Assembly: GCA_017545905.1 (NCBI GenBank)
Contig: JAFWXL010000092.1
Location: 17,059-81,058 of the forward strand
Length of the DNA: 64,000 bases
Source of the DNA: Clostridia bacterium
Lineage (GTDB): Bacteria > Bacillota > Clostridia > Christensenellales > Aristaeellaceae
Reading direction: 5' to 3'
Shown here: piece by piece, positions 43,734 through 51,491 of the stretch
Numbering within the stretch: the first letter of the stretch is position 1
Layout of the letters: each line of letters begins with the position of its first letter
The notes under the pieces: model-generated
Told to the model about the DNA's origin: nothing
Databases searched by the model: none
What the model saw: the letters and a program-made list of their open reading frames with translations, nothing else
Translations under genes and position numbers: made by a program

Positions 43734-45650
43734 TTAACGCCGGCCGCCCATCATGCCGCCGCCCATCATCATGGAGAACATATCGGTACTCTGCGTCTGC
43801 GCTGCGGTATAGAGTATAACATCGCCCTCATTCAGACCGGATACGATCTGCACATAGTCGTCATTCTGCATGCCGGTCTCCACCTCGACCAGGGAGCCGG
43901 TCACAGTCTGGGCATTCTGTGTGTTCACGCCCTCGTACAGCCAGTCGCGCACGCGGGAAACCGCCGTATCCGCCAGCGCCTTCGCCTTGTCAATCAGGCT
44001 CTGCATTCCCTGCGCAGCTTCCGCGTTCACGCCCTGCGCCTGCTGTCCATTGTCCTGCGCAGCGCCCGTATCCGGTCTGCCCGGCATATCCTGCACAGCA
44101 TTCCTGCCCGGCATATCCTGCACAGCATTCCTGCCCGGCATGCCCTGTCCGCGGCTGCCGCGCTGACTGCCGGAATTGGCGCTCCTGGCCGCATCGGCAA
44201 GCGTCGTGGTGCCGCCGTCGGCAACCATGACGTATGTCTTGTTGTTCATGGTCATCAGCGCTTCCACCGGCACGTAGAGCACGCCGTCCGCCGCGGCAGT
44301 CTGAATCTCGCCCGTGGCATTCATGCCCGAGCGCACGCCGGTGCCCGCCGCGTCAAACGTCAGCTCGACGTCATAGGTCGTCACACCGCCGGAGCTTTCA
44401 CCCACAGGCGCAATCTTATACACCTCGCCGGCGATCGCGACGTCGCTCAGCGCATCAATGGTGATGGTGACCGGCTGTCCGATCTGCACATCCACCACGT
44501 CCAGCTCATCCACAGCGATGGTCAGGTTCATGTCCTCGCCCTCGAGAATGGAGCCAAACAGCGTGCCGCTTGTGATTTCATCGCCCTCTGCCACGTCGAT
44601 GGAGGCGACGACGCCGTCGCACGGCGCGGTGATGATCAGGTTTTCACGCTGCTCAATCGCCTCTTTGAGTTCTTTGGCGGACGCCTCTCGCTGCAGGCGC
44701 AGCTCCTCAATGGTCAGCGTCAGCGGGGAATCCGCCAGGCGGAACATGCGCTCCGTGCGGCCGACCTCCGCGCCAAGAATCGCATCGACATAGGTGATCG
44801 TGCCGCCGAAAGCAGAGACCGCCATCGGCTTGTTGCACTGCAGTTCGCCCTGACCGACAACCTCGCCGTCGGCATTGCGCACCTCGCAGACCGTGCCAAG
44901 AATCATGTCCGCACGGCCGTCGCCGTCAAAATCCTCATTGACCGGCAGTTCCTCTTCCATGATGGTGATCACAGCCTGCGTGCTCTGGCGGGTGAGCTCG
45001 ATAACGGTGCCCTCGGCGTAGATGTGATTGCCGATGACCGTCACCTTTTCATCGAGCATCAGGTCAAGCTGGCCTTCCTGCGCCGTCAGTTCCACGCGCA
45101 TGCGCTCATCGGTGGAGATAATCGCCAGCGCGCCCTCGCGGCGGAAAACAGCCAGCGCGTCATCGCCCGCCTTGCCGTAGATCGCCATCACGCGGCCCGC
45201 AATCGGCGCCTCCACCTTGGTGACCTTGCTGCCTGCGCGGGTACCGGTGATCTGGGCGTCCAGATCCCACAGCGCAAACTCCAGATCGGTAATCGTATCG
45301 TCGATATCGTCGTTGGTCATCACGGCGAGAATATCGCCCTTCTTCACCGCATCGCCCACCGACACACGCAGATCCGTCAGCGTGCCGTCCGCCTCAGCCA
45401 GCAGGTTCGGCTGATTGCGCGCAGACGTAGTGCCCGTGCCAAATACGGTATCGACCATCGCGCCGCGCATCACCTGCGCCTGATCATACGTCTGCGTCTC
45501 TTCCGTATTGGCAGCCTGGTTCTGAATGTATGCCTTTGCGCCAAAGAGCGCCGCTGCTGCCAGAATAACCAGCATAATCAGACGCTTGATCCACTTTTTG
45601 ATCACGCGCATGGGTCTTCTGCGGCGCTTTTGAGCCTTTGCTTCGCTCAT
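43734..45650 (-). CDS. HlyD/MacA-type adaptor protein with Met/Gly-rich tail
   Basis: A 638-residue membrane-anchored adaptor. A basic cytoplasmic N-terminus (KAQKRRRRPMRVIKKWIKR) and one transmembrane helix precede lipoyl halves, a coiled hairpin (EELRLQREASAKELKEAIEQ) and barrel/MP domains. Around residues 495-530 there is a tandem MPGRNAVQD repeat inside a Gln/Gly/Asn-rich linker, and the C-terminus is MMMGGGMMGGRR. The linker and Met/Gly tail are unusual for the family; metal binding by the tail is only a possibility. It is first in the operon. Confidence 0.82.
   Translation of the reverse strand: MSEAKAQKRRRRPMRVIKKWIKRLIMLVILAAAALFGAKAYIQNQAANTEETQTYDQAQVMRGAMVDTVFGTGTTSARNQPNLLAEADGTLTDLRVSVGDAVKKGDILAVMTNDDIDDTITDLEFALWDLDAQITGTRAGSKVTKVEAPIAGRVMAIYGKAGDDALAVFRREGALAIISTDERMRVELTAQEGQLDLMLDEKVTVIGNHIYAEGTVIELTRQSTQAVITIMEEELPVNEDFDGDGRADMILGTVCEVRNADGEVVGQGELQCNKPMAVSAFGGTITYVDAILGAEVGRTERMFRLADSPLTLTIEELRLQREASAKELKEAIEQRENLIITAPCDGVVASIDVAEGDEITSGTLFGSILEGEDMNLTIAVDELDVVDVQIGQPVTITIDALSDVAIAGEVYKIAPVGESSGGVTTYDVELTFDAAGTGVRSGMNATGEIQTAAADGVLYVPVEALMTMNNKTYVMVADGGTTTLADAARSANSGSQRGSRGQGMPGRNAVQDMPGRNAVQDMPGRPDTGAAQDNGQQAQGVNAEAAQGMQSLIDKAKALADTAVSRVRDWLYEGVNTQNAQTVTGSLVEVETGMQNDDYVQIVSGLNEGDVILYTAAQTQSTDMFSMMMGGGMMGGRR
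44083..44145. repeat. 27-bp tandem repeat inside the adaptor gene
   Basis: About 2.3 copies of a unit containing GGCATATCCTGCACAGCATT, encoding MPGRNAVQD repeats; the last copy is partial. It is a candidate site of length variation between strains. Confidence 0.75.
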
Positions 45651-45796
45651 AATGATTCCTCCACCCCAAAGTCGATCATTTGTTCTTTAATACCCGCTCA
45701 TTTTAACGGAATATCTTGACAGAATTATGGCGAAGAAAATAACAATCCATTAACATATCTGAATATATGTCGCGCATCTGCAAGAGATAATACAGC

Positions 45797-45819
45797 AAAA
45801 GAGCGGCAAAAACCGCTCC
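45797..45819 (-). terminator. Intrinsic terminator of the glycosyltransferase gene at 45820
   Basis: Minus-strand GAGCGG/CCGCTC stem with a TTTTTG loop, followed by TTTT. It begins at the stop codon. Confidence 0.75.
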
Positions 45820-46791
45820 TTAACTGTTATGTTCATACGCCCTGAGAAATGCATTCACCGACATGCGCAGAAGCATGCCCTGCGCAGCGACAAGCAGATC
45901 TCCGCTTGCCATCGCATAGCCGCAGATCTCCCTGCGGTTCTGCTCAACAAAATGCTTCGCCTCCTGAGCAATCTGCGGCGGAAGGCGGTATGCGGGAATG
46001 TTTTTCGCCGTGCTCAGCGCAATCTGGCCCACGCGCCTTGCCAGCGCGCGCTTCGCCGCCCCCGCGTCAAGCGTCCCGGCCAGCGCGCTCAGCCGCCTGC
46101 AAACCTCCAGATAATTGGCGCACCACGCGCTCGATCTGGCAAAGGAGCCCATGATGCTGCCCGCCCGCTGCCGATAGCGCAGGATCTCCATCTCAAATGC
46201 CGCCGCGCGCTCTGCTTTGAGCAGGCACGGCGCCTGAAAGAGCTCATCCTCAAAGTGGAGCCCCTCGGCCATCACAAGGCCGTTTTCCTCAAGAAACACC
46301 CTGCGGTACACGCACTGCCACACCATCGGCTCATACACATCTGCGCGGCACTGCGCGGCAAAGAGCTCGCCGCCCGTCATCACCTGCGTCGCAGGGATTG
46401 CAGGGCCCGGCGTTTCCTTCCCCGTCTCATCGTCAAAGTAGACAAACCTTGCCTTGGCGACGTCCAGCTGCTGTTTTTCCGCTTCCCGGGCAAGCGCTGT
46501 CAGCGCCTCCGGCTCCGGCAGATCGTCGCTGTCCAGAAAATAGACGTATTCTCCCTTCGCCTGCAAAAGCCCCGTGTTGCGCGCCGCAGACAGGCCGCCG
46601 TTTTTCTCCCTGCGGATGACACGCATGTTCGCATGCATGCCGCAGTGCAGCGCGGCGATCTGCGCAGAAGCGTCGCTGCCGCAGTCATCGACCAGCAGAA
46701 TTTCACAGTCCCCGATCTGCGCGGCGCGCTCAAGGCATTCGCCGATGTATTTTTCCACGTGATAAAACGGAATCACAACGCTGAGCAGCAT
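45820..46791 (-). CDS. Glycosyltransferase family 2
   Basis: A 323-residue cytoplasmic or membrane-associated GT-A glycosyltransferase. The N-terminus has VVIPFYHVEKYIGECLERA, the nucleotide-sugar Asp VDDCGSDAS, ARNTGLLQAKGEYVYFLDSDD with the metal-binding DSD, and a Glu in FEDELFQAP. The C-terminal third is helical with no clear transmembrane segment. This pattern is typical of enzymes building surface polysaccharide; donor and acceptor are unknown. GGAGG precedes ATG 46791. It is divergent from two further family 2 enzymes. Confidence 0.87.
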   Translation of the reverse strand: MLLSVVIPFYHVEKYIGECLERAAQIGDCEILLVDDCGSDASAQIAALHCGMHANMRVIRREKNGGLSAARNTGLLQAKGEYVYFLDSDDLPEPEALTALAREAEKQQLDVAKARFVYFDDETGKETPGPAIPATQVMTGGELFAAQCRADVYEPMVWQCVYRRVFLEENGLVMAEGLHFEDELFQAPCLLKAERAAAFEMEILRYRQRAGSIMGSFARSSAWCANYLEVCRRLSALAGTLDAGAAKRALARRVGQIALSTAKNIPAYRLPPQIAQEAKHFVEQNRREICGYAMASGDLLVAAQGMLLRMSVNAFLRAYEHNS

Positions 46792-46820
46792 GTCCTGTCC
46801 TCCGTGCTTTGCCTATCCCC

Positions 46821-46849
46821 TTGCGAAACAGGGGAAATTGTGCGATAAT
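46821..46849 (+). promoter_or_regulatory. Predicted sigma-A promoter of the plus-strand glycosyltransferases
   Basis: TTGCGA, 17-bp spacer, GATAAT, 51 bp upstream of the start at 46900. Confidence 0.6.
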
Positions 46850-46899
46850 AGGGTATCTATGGAGCATTATAGCATATTCCGCTTCGGGAGGGAAGATCG

Positions 46900-47832
46900 A
46901 TGATCAGCGCGATTGTCATTGGCAGAAACGAGGGCGCACGTCTGCAGGCATGCATAGAAAGCATCCGCGCCTCGCTGGGCATTCTGGCGCACGAGATCAT
47001 CTACGTCGATTCACGTTCCAGCGACGACAGCGTGAAGATCGCCAAAGAACACGGCGCGCGCTGCTTTGTTCTCTCTGATGAAAACACCACTGCGGGCCTT
47101 GGACGCTATGTCGGCACGAAGGAAGCCCGGGGCGAATACCTGCTCTTCCTCGACGGGGATATGCAGCTGCAAAAAGGCTTCTGCGAAAAGGCCATGATGG
47201 CCATAGCCACGCGCAGCTACAGCGGCTGTACCGGCATCCGCAGGGATATTTACATAAAAAACGGCGCGATCGTCGGCGAAAATGCAAATTACTTCGGCTG
47301 CACGCAAGAACGCATCGCCCTCGAATTCGGCGGCGCTCTCTTCATCAAAAAAGACGCGCTGGAAACTGCCGGCGGCTGGTCTCCGGACACCATCGCCTGC
47401 GAAGAGGCCGAGCTGCATGCAAGGCTGCGCGCGCACAATCTGGCGATTGCAGAGCTTCCGGCCGATATGATCATCCATACCGACGCCGTCCGCGAAGGCC
47501 GCGGCGTGATGGGCGCTGCGTTTTCCAGACGCCGCTTGGGCGAGGGACAGGCGCTGCGCTGTGCAATGGCACACGGGCAGGCAAACGCCTATATCCGTCA
47601 CGAAAACGAAAAATTCCTGCTTTACTCCATCGACTGGATGTGCGTCATTCTGCTCGCGCTGCTGGGCGTATGGGGGCTGCTGGGCGCGCTGTTTTTCCAG
47701 ATGGCGCAGCTGGGCAGCTTTCTGGCCAGACGCCGCCTTCGTGCATTCGTCTCACAGAAGCTCTTCTTCTTCGCCTTCCCGGCGGGCCTTGTCACCTATC
47801 GCGTGCGCAGCCGGGAATACACATCCGTCTGA
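46900..47832 (+). CDS. Glycosyltransferase family 2, membrane anchored
   Basis: A 310-residue GT-A enzyme. AIVIGRNEGARLQACIESI, VDSRSSDDS and LFLDGDMQLQKGF provide the nucleotide and metal sites (DGD). Near residue 245 a hydrophobic segment (WMCVILLALLGVWGLLGALFF) anchors the C-terminus. The sequence style resembles ExoA/WaaE-like enzymes that decorate exopolysaccharide. GGGAGGGA precedes ATG 46900. It is followed 32 bp later by another family 2 enzyme and then a YdcF-like gene, probably as one transcript. Confidence 0.85.
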   Translation: MISAIVIGRNEGARLQACIESIRASLGILAHEIIYVDSRSSDDSVKIAKEHGARCFVLSDENTTAGLGRYVGTKEARGEYLLFLDGDMQLQKGFCEKAMMAIATRSYSGCTGIRRDIYIKNGAIVGENANYFGCTQERIALEFGGALFIKKDALETAGGWSPDTIACEEAELHARLRAHNLAIAELPADMIIHTDAVREGRGVMGAAFSRRRLGEGQALRCAMAHGQANAYIRHENEKFLLYSIDWMCVILLALLGVWGLLGALFFQMAQLGSFLARRRLRAFVSQKLFFFAFPAGLVTYRVRSREYTSV

Positions 47833-47864
47833 TCCATGAAATTCTCTGAGAAACGGTACATGAT

Positions 47865-48842
47865 ATGATGAAAATCAGCTTTATCATCGTGGCATACAAT
47901 GCTGCGGGCAGCATGGGCGCGCTGCTTGGCGATCTGCTTGCGCAGACGATTGCGCATGAGCAGATTGAAGCGCTGCTGGTGGACAGCGCATCCACGGATG
48001 CAACCCGTCAGCTCATGCTGGATTTTGCACAGAAAGCACCGTTTGCCGTCAAGGTTCTGGATAATCCCCGCCGCTGGCTGGCCAGCGGCATCAACGTCGC
48101 GCTGCGCGAGGCGACGGGCGACGCCATCATCCGTCTGGATGCGCACGCGCGCATTCCCGCCGATTTCCTTCAAAACAATCTTCAGGCGCTCGCGCACGGT
48201 GAGGCCATCGTCGGCGGCTGCGTGGCCGGCGGCAAGCCGAATACAGCATGGGAAAGCGTGCTGCGCACGGTGGATACCTCCCGTTTCTGCGGCGGCGCCG
48301 CGCCATTCCGCAATGGCGGCGAGGCCCGCTATGTCGATACGCTGGCCTATGCGCTCTATCGCCGCGAGGTCTATGACAAGGTCGGCTTCTACGATGAGCG
48401 TCTGCGGCGAACCGAGGACAACGACATGCACTACCGCATGCGAATGGCAGGCTATCGCTTTTATTTCTCTCCGGATATCATCTCCTATCATGCCGCCCGC
48501 TCGACCATGCGCGGCCAGCTCCGTCAGAAGTGGGGCAATGGCTACTGGATCGGACGCACCATGCACATCCAGCCGCGCTGCTTTGCGCCGCGCCATCTCG
48601 TCCCCGCCGCATTCGTGCTTGCGCTCATCGCCTGCGCGCTGCTTTGCGCGGCGAGTCCGCTGCCCCTCATGCTGCTTCTGACCGCCTATCTGCTGTGCGA
48701 TCTGTATTTTGCCGTTTCGGGCGCGTTCACGCAGCAGTCCGGCCGCCTGCTGGCGCTGGCGACGCTCCCCTTCCTTTTCCCCGCTGTGCACGTGGTCTAC
48801 GGCGCAGGCACGCTTGCCGGTCTCATCAGCAGATCCGAATGA
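47865..48842 (+). CDS. Glycosyltransferase family 2, succinoglycan ExoA-like
   Basis: A 325-residue enzyme. SFIIVAYNAAGSMGALLGDL, VDSASTDATRQ, DNPRRWLASGINVALREATG and RLDAHARIPADF follow the ExoA pattern (DAH in place of DxD). TEDNDMHYRMRMAGYRF is the acceptor/catalytic region. Three C-terminal transmembrane segments follow (LVPAAFVLALIACALL, LPLMLLLTAYLLCDLYF, LPFLFPAVHVVYGAG). The start has no good ribosome binding site and begins ATGATG at 47865; coupling to the upstream gene is possible. Confidence 0.86.
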   Translation: MMKISFIIVAYNAAGSMGALLGDLLAQTIAHEQIEALLVDSASTDATRQLMLDFAQKAPFAVKVLDNPRRWLASGINVALREATGDAIIRLDAHARIPADFLQNNLQALAHGEAIVGGCVAGGKPNTAWESVLRTVDTSRFCGGAAPFRNGGEARYVDTLAYALYRREVYDKVGFYDERLRRTEDNDMHYRMRMAGYRFYFSPDIISYHAARSTMRGQLRQKWGNGYWIGRTMHIQPRCFAPRHLVPAAFVLALIACALLCAASPLPLMLLLTAYLLCDLYFAVSGAFTQQSGRLLALATLPFLFPAVHVVYGAGTLAGLISRSE

Positions 48843-48901
48843 CTCCTCTGCGCAGCACAGCCGTTGCTGCGCTTTTTCATTTCTATCCGGGAGGTGCTTT
48901 C

Positions 48902-49498
48902 ATGCTCAAATGGATCGAAGATATCACAGATTTCATCTTTCTGGAGGATACGCCCCGAAAGGCGGATATCATCTTCATTCCCGGCAACGCTCATGCGCTG
49001 CCCTCTGAGCTTGCGGCGCGGCTTTATCAGCAGGGATATGCCTCTCTCATCCTGCCCTCCGGACGCTATGCCATCGGCACAAGCGGCTTTGCCGGGCAGA
49101 AATCCGGCTCCCGCCGCTATGAGGGCGAATTTGAAACCGAGTGGGCGTTCATGCGCCGCATCCTCATGGATAACGGCGTGCCGGAGCATGCCATCCTGCG
49201 CGAGGACGAAGCCACCTATACCTATCAGAATGCCATCTATTCCAGAAAACGCACGGACGCCGAAAAAATCGCCGTCACACGCGCGATTATCTGCTGCATG
49301 CCCGTGCATGCGCGCCGCTCGAGGATGTATTACGAGACGCTCTACCCTGACGCCGAGCTGCTCGTCTGTCCTGCCCCAGACGCTGCCATCACCAGGGAAA
49401 ACTGGCTGAAATCTGCCAAGGGCATCGATACGGTTTTGGGCGAAATGGAGCGCTGCGGCGGTCAGTTTCACGATATTCTCAAGGATTTGGTGCTGTAA
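48902..49498 (+). CDS. YdcF-like (DUF218/ElyC family) protein
   Basis: A 198-residue protein of the DUF218 family (YdcF, SanA, ElyC). It has IIFIPGNAHALPSELAARL at the N-terminus, SLILPSGRYA, then a Glu-rich TEWAFMRRILMDNGVPEHAI with EDEATYTYQNAIYSR, the family signature E-x-x-S/T-x-N-T-like region. There is no transmembrane segment, unlike ElyC. Family members affect envelope polysaccharide carriers, and the location after three glycosyltransferases fits that, but no reaction is established. GGAGGTG is 6 bp before ATG. Confidence 0.8.
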   Translation: MLKWIEDITDFIFLEDTPRKADIIFIPGNAHALPSELAARLYQQGYASLILPSGRYAIGTSGFAGQKSGSRRYEGEFETEWAFMRRILMDNGVPEHAILREDEATYTYQNAIYSRKRTDAEKIAVTRAIICCMPVHARRSRMYYETLYPDAELLVCPAPDAAITRENWLKSAKGIDTVLGEMERCGGQFHDILKDLVL

Positions 49499-49510
49499 AG
49501 GGAACGTTTG

Positions 49511-49586
49511 GGGACGTTAGGGCTGCCGCCCTAAAACCCGCTTGAGGGATTTCATCCCTCAAACTCCCTTCTTCGCTTCGCGTCGG
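49511..49586 (+). repeat. Family A double-hairpin repeat, copy 3
   Basis: TTAGGG/CCCTAA hairpin (49517-49534), TTGAGGG/CCCTCAA hairpin (49542-49562) with ATTTCAT loop and a CCCTTCTTCGCTTCGCG tail. It follows directly on the YdcF-like stop codon. Confidence 0.82.
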
Positions 49587-49775
49587 CTTAAAGATGCTTT
49601 CCTTCGCTGCGCATTGCGCAGCGAGATGGGTGCAGGGGACCGAAGCCTGTCGCCGCCAGTGGCGGAAGCAGACAGGCGAAGCGTCGGGAATCGCAAGGAG
49701 CGCTTGCGCGACTATGTGAGTTCCCCGGATCATTGTCCCTGCCAGGGGTTTTAGGGGACGGCGTCCCCTAACGTA
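49587..49775. repeat. Hairpin-rich intergenic block ending in an inverted family A segment
   Basis: Contains GCTGCGCATTGCGCAGC, a GCCTGTC/GACAGGC stem (about 49646-49678) enclosing CCGCCAGTGGCGG, a small TCGC/GCGA hairpin, and at 49751-49771 TTAGGGGA/TCCCCTAA, the first hairpin of family A in the opposite orientation. No coding potential is evident. Together with copy 3 it forms a 265-bp structure with inverted ends, possibly a small non-autonomous element. Confidence 0.5.
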
Positions 49776-49793
49776 TCCCCGTCACAAAGGGGA

Positions 49794-49822
49794 TTGCCTT
49801 TTGCGCGCACATCCATTATAAT
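49794..49822 (+). promoter_or_regulatory. Predicted sigma-A promoter of folT
   Basis: TTGCCT, 17-bp spacer, TATAAT, about 50 bp before the riboswitch. Confidence 0.68.
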
Positions 49823-49864
49823 GCATATGTCACATGCGATTCGTGAAGATGACAGGGCGTCGCG

Positions 49865-49980
49865 ATGCGTGCGGCGACGAAGAAGATGCGTTAAGTGCTC
49901 ATGTACGGGAATAACATGGGACGAAGAAGGATGCTTTTTCAAAATCCTTCGCGGTATCTCTTTGGCCCCGACTGTCTCTT
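49865..49980 (+). promoter_or_regulatory. Tetrahydrofolate riboswitch (folT motif)
   Basis: The conserved core elements are present in order: GCGTTAAGTG (49888-49897), a CATGT/ACATG stem-loop (about 49900-49918), ACGAAG (49921-49926), an AAGGAT/ATCCTT stem (about 49927-49948) and CGCGGT (49950-49955), with GAAGAT/ATCTCT closing around them. The element lies upstream of a FolT-type folate transporter, the classic setting of this riboswitch. Exact boundaries of the outer stem are uncertain. Confidence 0.8.
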
Positions 49981-50003
49981 TACCCTGGATTTGATATTGT
50001 CAT

Positions 50004-50054
50004 CTCTGCGAATCTTCACCGCTCTTTTGATGAAAGAGCCGATTTGCGGAGGTG
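50004..50054 (+). promoter_or_regulatory. Ribosome-binding-site sequestering stem of the folT leader
   Basis: CTCTGCGAATC (50004-50014) pairs with GATTTGCGGAG (50041-50051), two pairs being G-U, and would mask the GGAGGTG site (50048-50054). GCTCTTT/GAAAGAG forms an inner hairpin. It is a plausible translational expression platform for the riboswitch. Confidence 0.6.
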
Positions 50055-50060
50055 TTTTTT

Positions 50061-50618
50061 ATGTCTTCCATTTTTTCTTTGATCTGCTCTCAGTTTGCCG
50101 ATTCTTTCCGCGCGCTCAAGCGCACGCGCACGATCACAACCGCCGGCCTGCTTCTGGCCATTCAGATGGTGCTCTCCTCCTACGGCGTGATCGAGGTGAG
50201 CGACAGCCTCAAAATCTCGCTCGCGCACCTGGCCATCGCCCCCACGGCGATTCTCTTTGGCCCCGCAGTCGCGGGCATTCAGGGGGCGCTCAGTGATATT
50301 CTGGGCTTTATGCTCAAGCCCACAGGTCCCTATTTCCCCGGCTTCACGCTATCGGCTGCGCTGCTGGGCGTGATCTACGGCATGCTGCTCTATAAGACAA
50401 AGCGCGCCGCATGGCAGATCATCCTCGCACGCGTGATCGTCTGCATCTTTGTAAATATTGCGCTCAACACGGTATTCCTCACTATGCTCTACGGCCCGTC
50501 GCGTCTGGCGACGCTGCCCATCCGCGTATTCAAGAATCTCATTCAGCTGCCCATCGACTGTCTGCTGCTGGGCGCCGTGAGCAGAACCGTGAAGCGGATT
50601 CCTGTAAACTATCGATGA
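50061..50618 (+). CDS. folT: Folate ECF transporter S component FolT
   Basis: A 185-residue membrane protein of five or six helices that binds folate for an energy-coupling-factor transporter. It shows the folate-family pattern TTAGLLLAIQMVLSSYGVI, SLKISLAHLAIAPTAILFGPAVAGI and the signature PTGPYFPGFTLSAALLGVIYG. The EcfA/EcfT module is not nearby and is presumably shared. ATG 50061 lies 6 bp after GGAGGTG; a GTG at 50052 is inside that site. The THF riboswitch upstream supports the substrate assignment. Confidence 0.9.
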   Translation: MSSIFSLICSQFADSFRALKRTRTITTAGLLLAIQMVLSSYGVIEVSDSLKISLAHLAIAPTAILFGPAVAGIQGALSDILGFMLKPTGPYFPGFTLSAALLGVIYGMLLYKTKRAAWQIILARVIVCIFVNIALNTVFLTMLYGPSRLATLPIRVFKNLIQLPIDCLLLGAVSRTVKRIPVNYR

Positions 50619-50624
50619 TATTTG

Positions 50625-50653
50625 AAAAGGCCGGACATCTCGTCCGGCCTTTT
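50625..50653 (+). terminator. Intrinsic terminator of folT
   Basis: GGCCGGAC/GTCCGGCC stem followed by TTTT. Confidence 0.88.
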
Positions 50654-50663
50654 GAGTTACGTC

Positions 50664-50727
50664 AGTGCTGCCGCCCTGAAACCCGCGCAGGTACTTCGCT
50701 CCTGCACCCCATGTTCGCTTCGCGGCG
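50664..50727 (+). repeat. Family A repeat, copy 4 (degenerate)
   Basis: GTGCTGCCGCCCTGAAACCC, a GCAGG/CCTGC hairpin with TACTTCGCT loop (50687-50705) and a TTCGCTTCGCGGCG tail. The first hairpin is eroded. Confidence 0.65.
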
Positions 50728-50744
50728 GATTCAAGCTGCTCTGC

Positions 50745-51335
50745 TTATTTCACAATTGCAATCGCATTCATCTGCGGCGGCAGAGACATGGTGGAAACGC
50801 CCGTGGTATACGCAGTGATCACATCGCCCACAGCGATTTGCGGCGCATTTTCCGGCAGCGTCAGCACGACCTCATCGCCGCCCTCATTTTTGGTAATTGT
50901 CACGCGGTCATCCGCCAGCCCCGTTACCGTGCCCTTCACCTCATAAACGCCGATCTTCAGCGCGGTGATCTGTGCAGGAATGGAGCGGGTCATCTTGCCG
51001 TCATAGAAGATCACGGCCACCTGACCCACAGCCAGATCATCCACGCCCTCGAGCATCGTGTCATCGGACAGATTCGCCTGAATCATACCCATTTCGCCCG
51101 CATCAAGGAGCACGTACTCGTCCGTGATCTCCGTGATCGTGCCGGTCAGCTCAACAACTTCGATCACATTCTCCTCGTCTGCGTCGGTTCTCACGCCGTC
51201 ATCCGGCGCGGTATACTCCGTCATCTTTCCGTCAGGGCCGTCCGATACAGGTCTTGTCGCCGCAAATACAGCGGCGCTCGCAACGGCAATCGCGAACACA
51301 AGTGCGATCAGCCACACCATCTTCTTATTCTTCAT
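50745..51335 (-). CDS. Secreted protein with OB-like repeats (hypothetical)
   Basis: A 196-residue exported or anchored protein. Signal/anchor at about 7-27 (VWLIALVFAIAVASAAVFAA), an acidic linker (PDGKMTEYTAPDDG), then two similar beta-rich units: VVELTGTITEITDEYVLLD...ANLSDDT and YEVKGTVTGLADDRVTITKN...LTLPENA. Repeated T-G-T-I/V-T and V-x-L pattern recalls DUF3221/DUF5666-type OB folds; this is a weak match and the function is unknown. ATG 51335 is 8 bp from AGGAGGA. It is alone in its unit. Confidence 0.6.
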   Translation of the reverse strand: MKNKKMVWLIALVFAIAVASAAVFAATRPVSDGPDGKMTEYTAPDDGVRTDADEENVIEVVELTGTITEITDEYVLLDAGEMGMIQANLSDDTMLEGVDDLAVGQVAVIFYDGKMTRSIPAQITALKIGVYEVKGTVTGLADDRVTITKNEGGDEVVLTLPENAPQIAVGDVITAYTTGVSTMSLPPQMNAIAIVK

Positions 51336-51430
51336 GTTCAAATCCTCCTGAATTGATCTGTTTTTGTATCGTGCCTCGTTGCACGACACAATAAAGACGC
51401 GCATCCGTGGGAAATTCTTCCCGGAAAACA

Positions 51431-51464
51431 AAAAAAGTTTTGAAGTCCCGGAACCGGGACTTCA
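51431..51464 (-). terminator. Intrinsic terminator of the FAD oxidoreductase gene
   Basis: Minus-strand TGAAGTCCCGG/CCGGGACTTCA hairpin followed by a long T-run. Confidence 0.9.
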
Positions 51465-51491
51465 TCACTCTTTATACGACAATTGTCAGCT

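Noticed and set aside
43080-45719. Plus-strand frame of about 880 codons opposite the ATPase and adaptor genes
   Set aside because: It runs across two recognised genes on the other strand and is His/Arg-rich with no domain; it is an antisense by-product.
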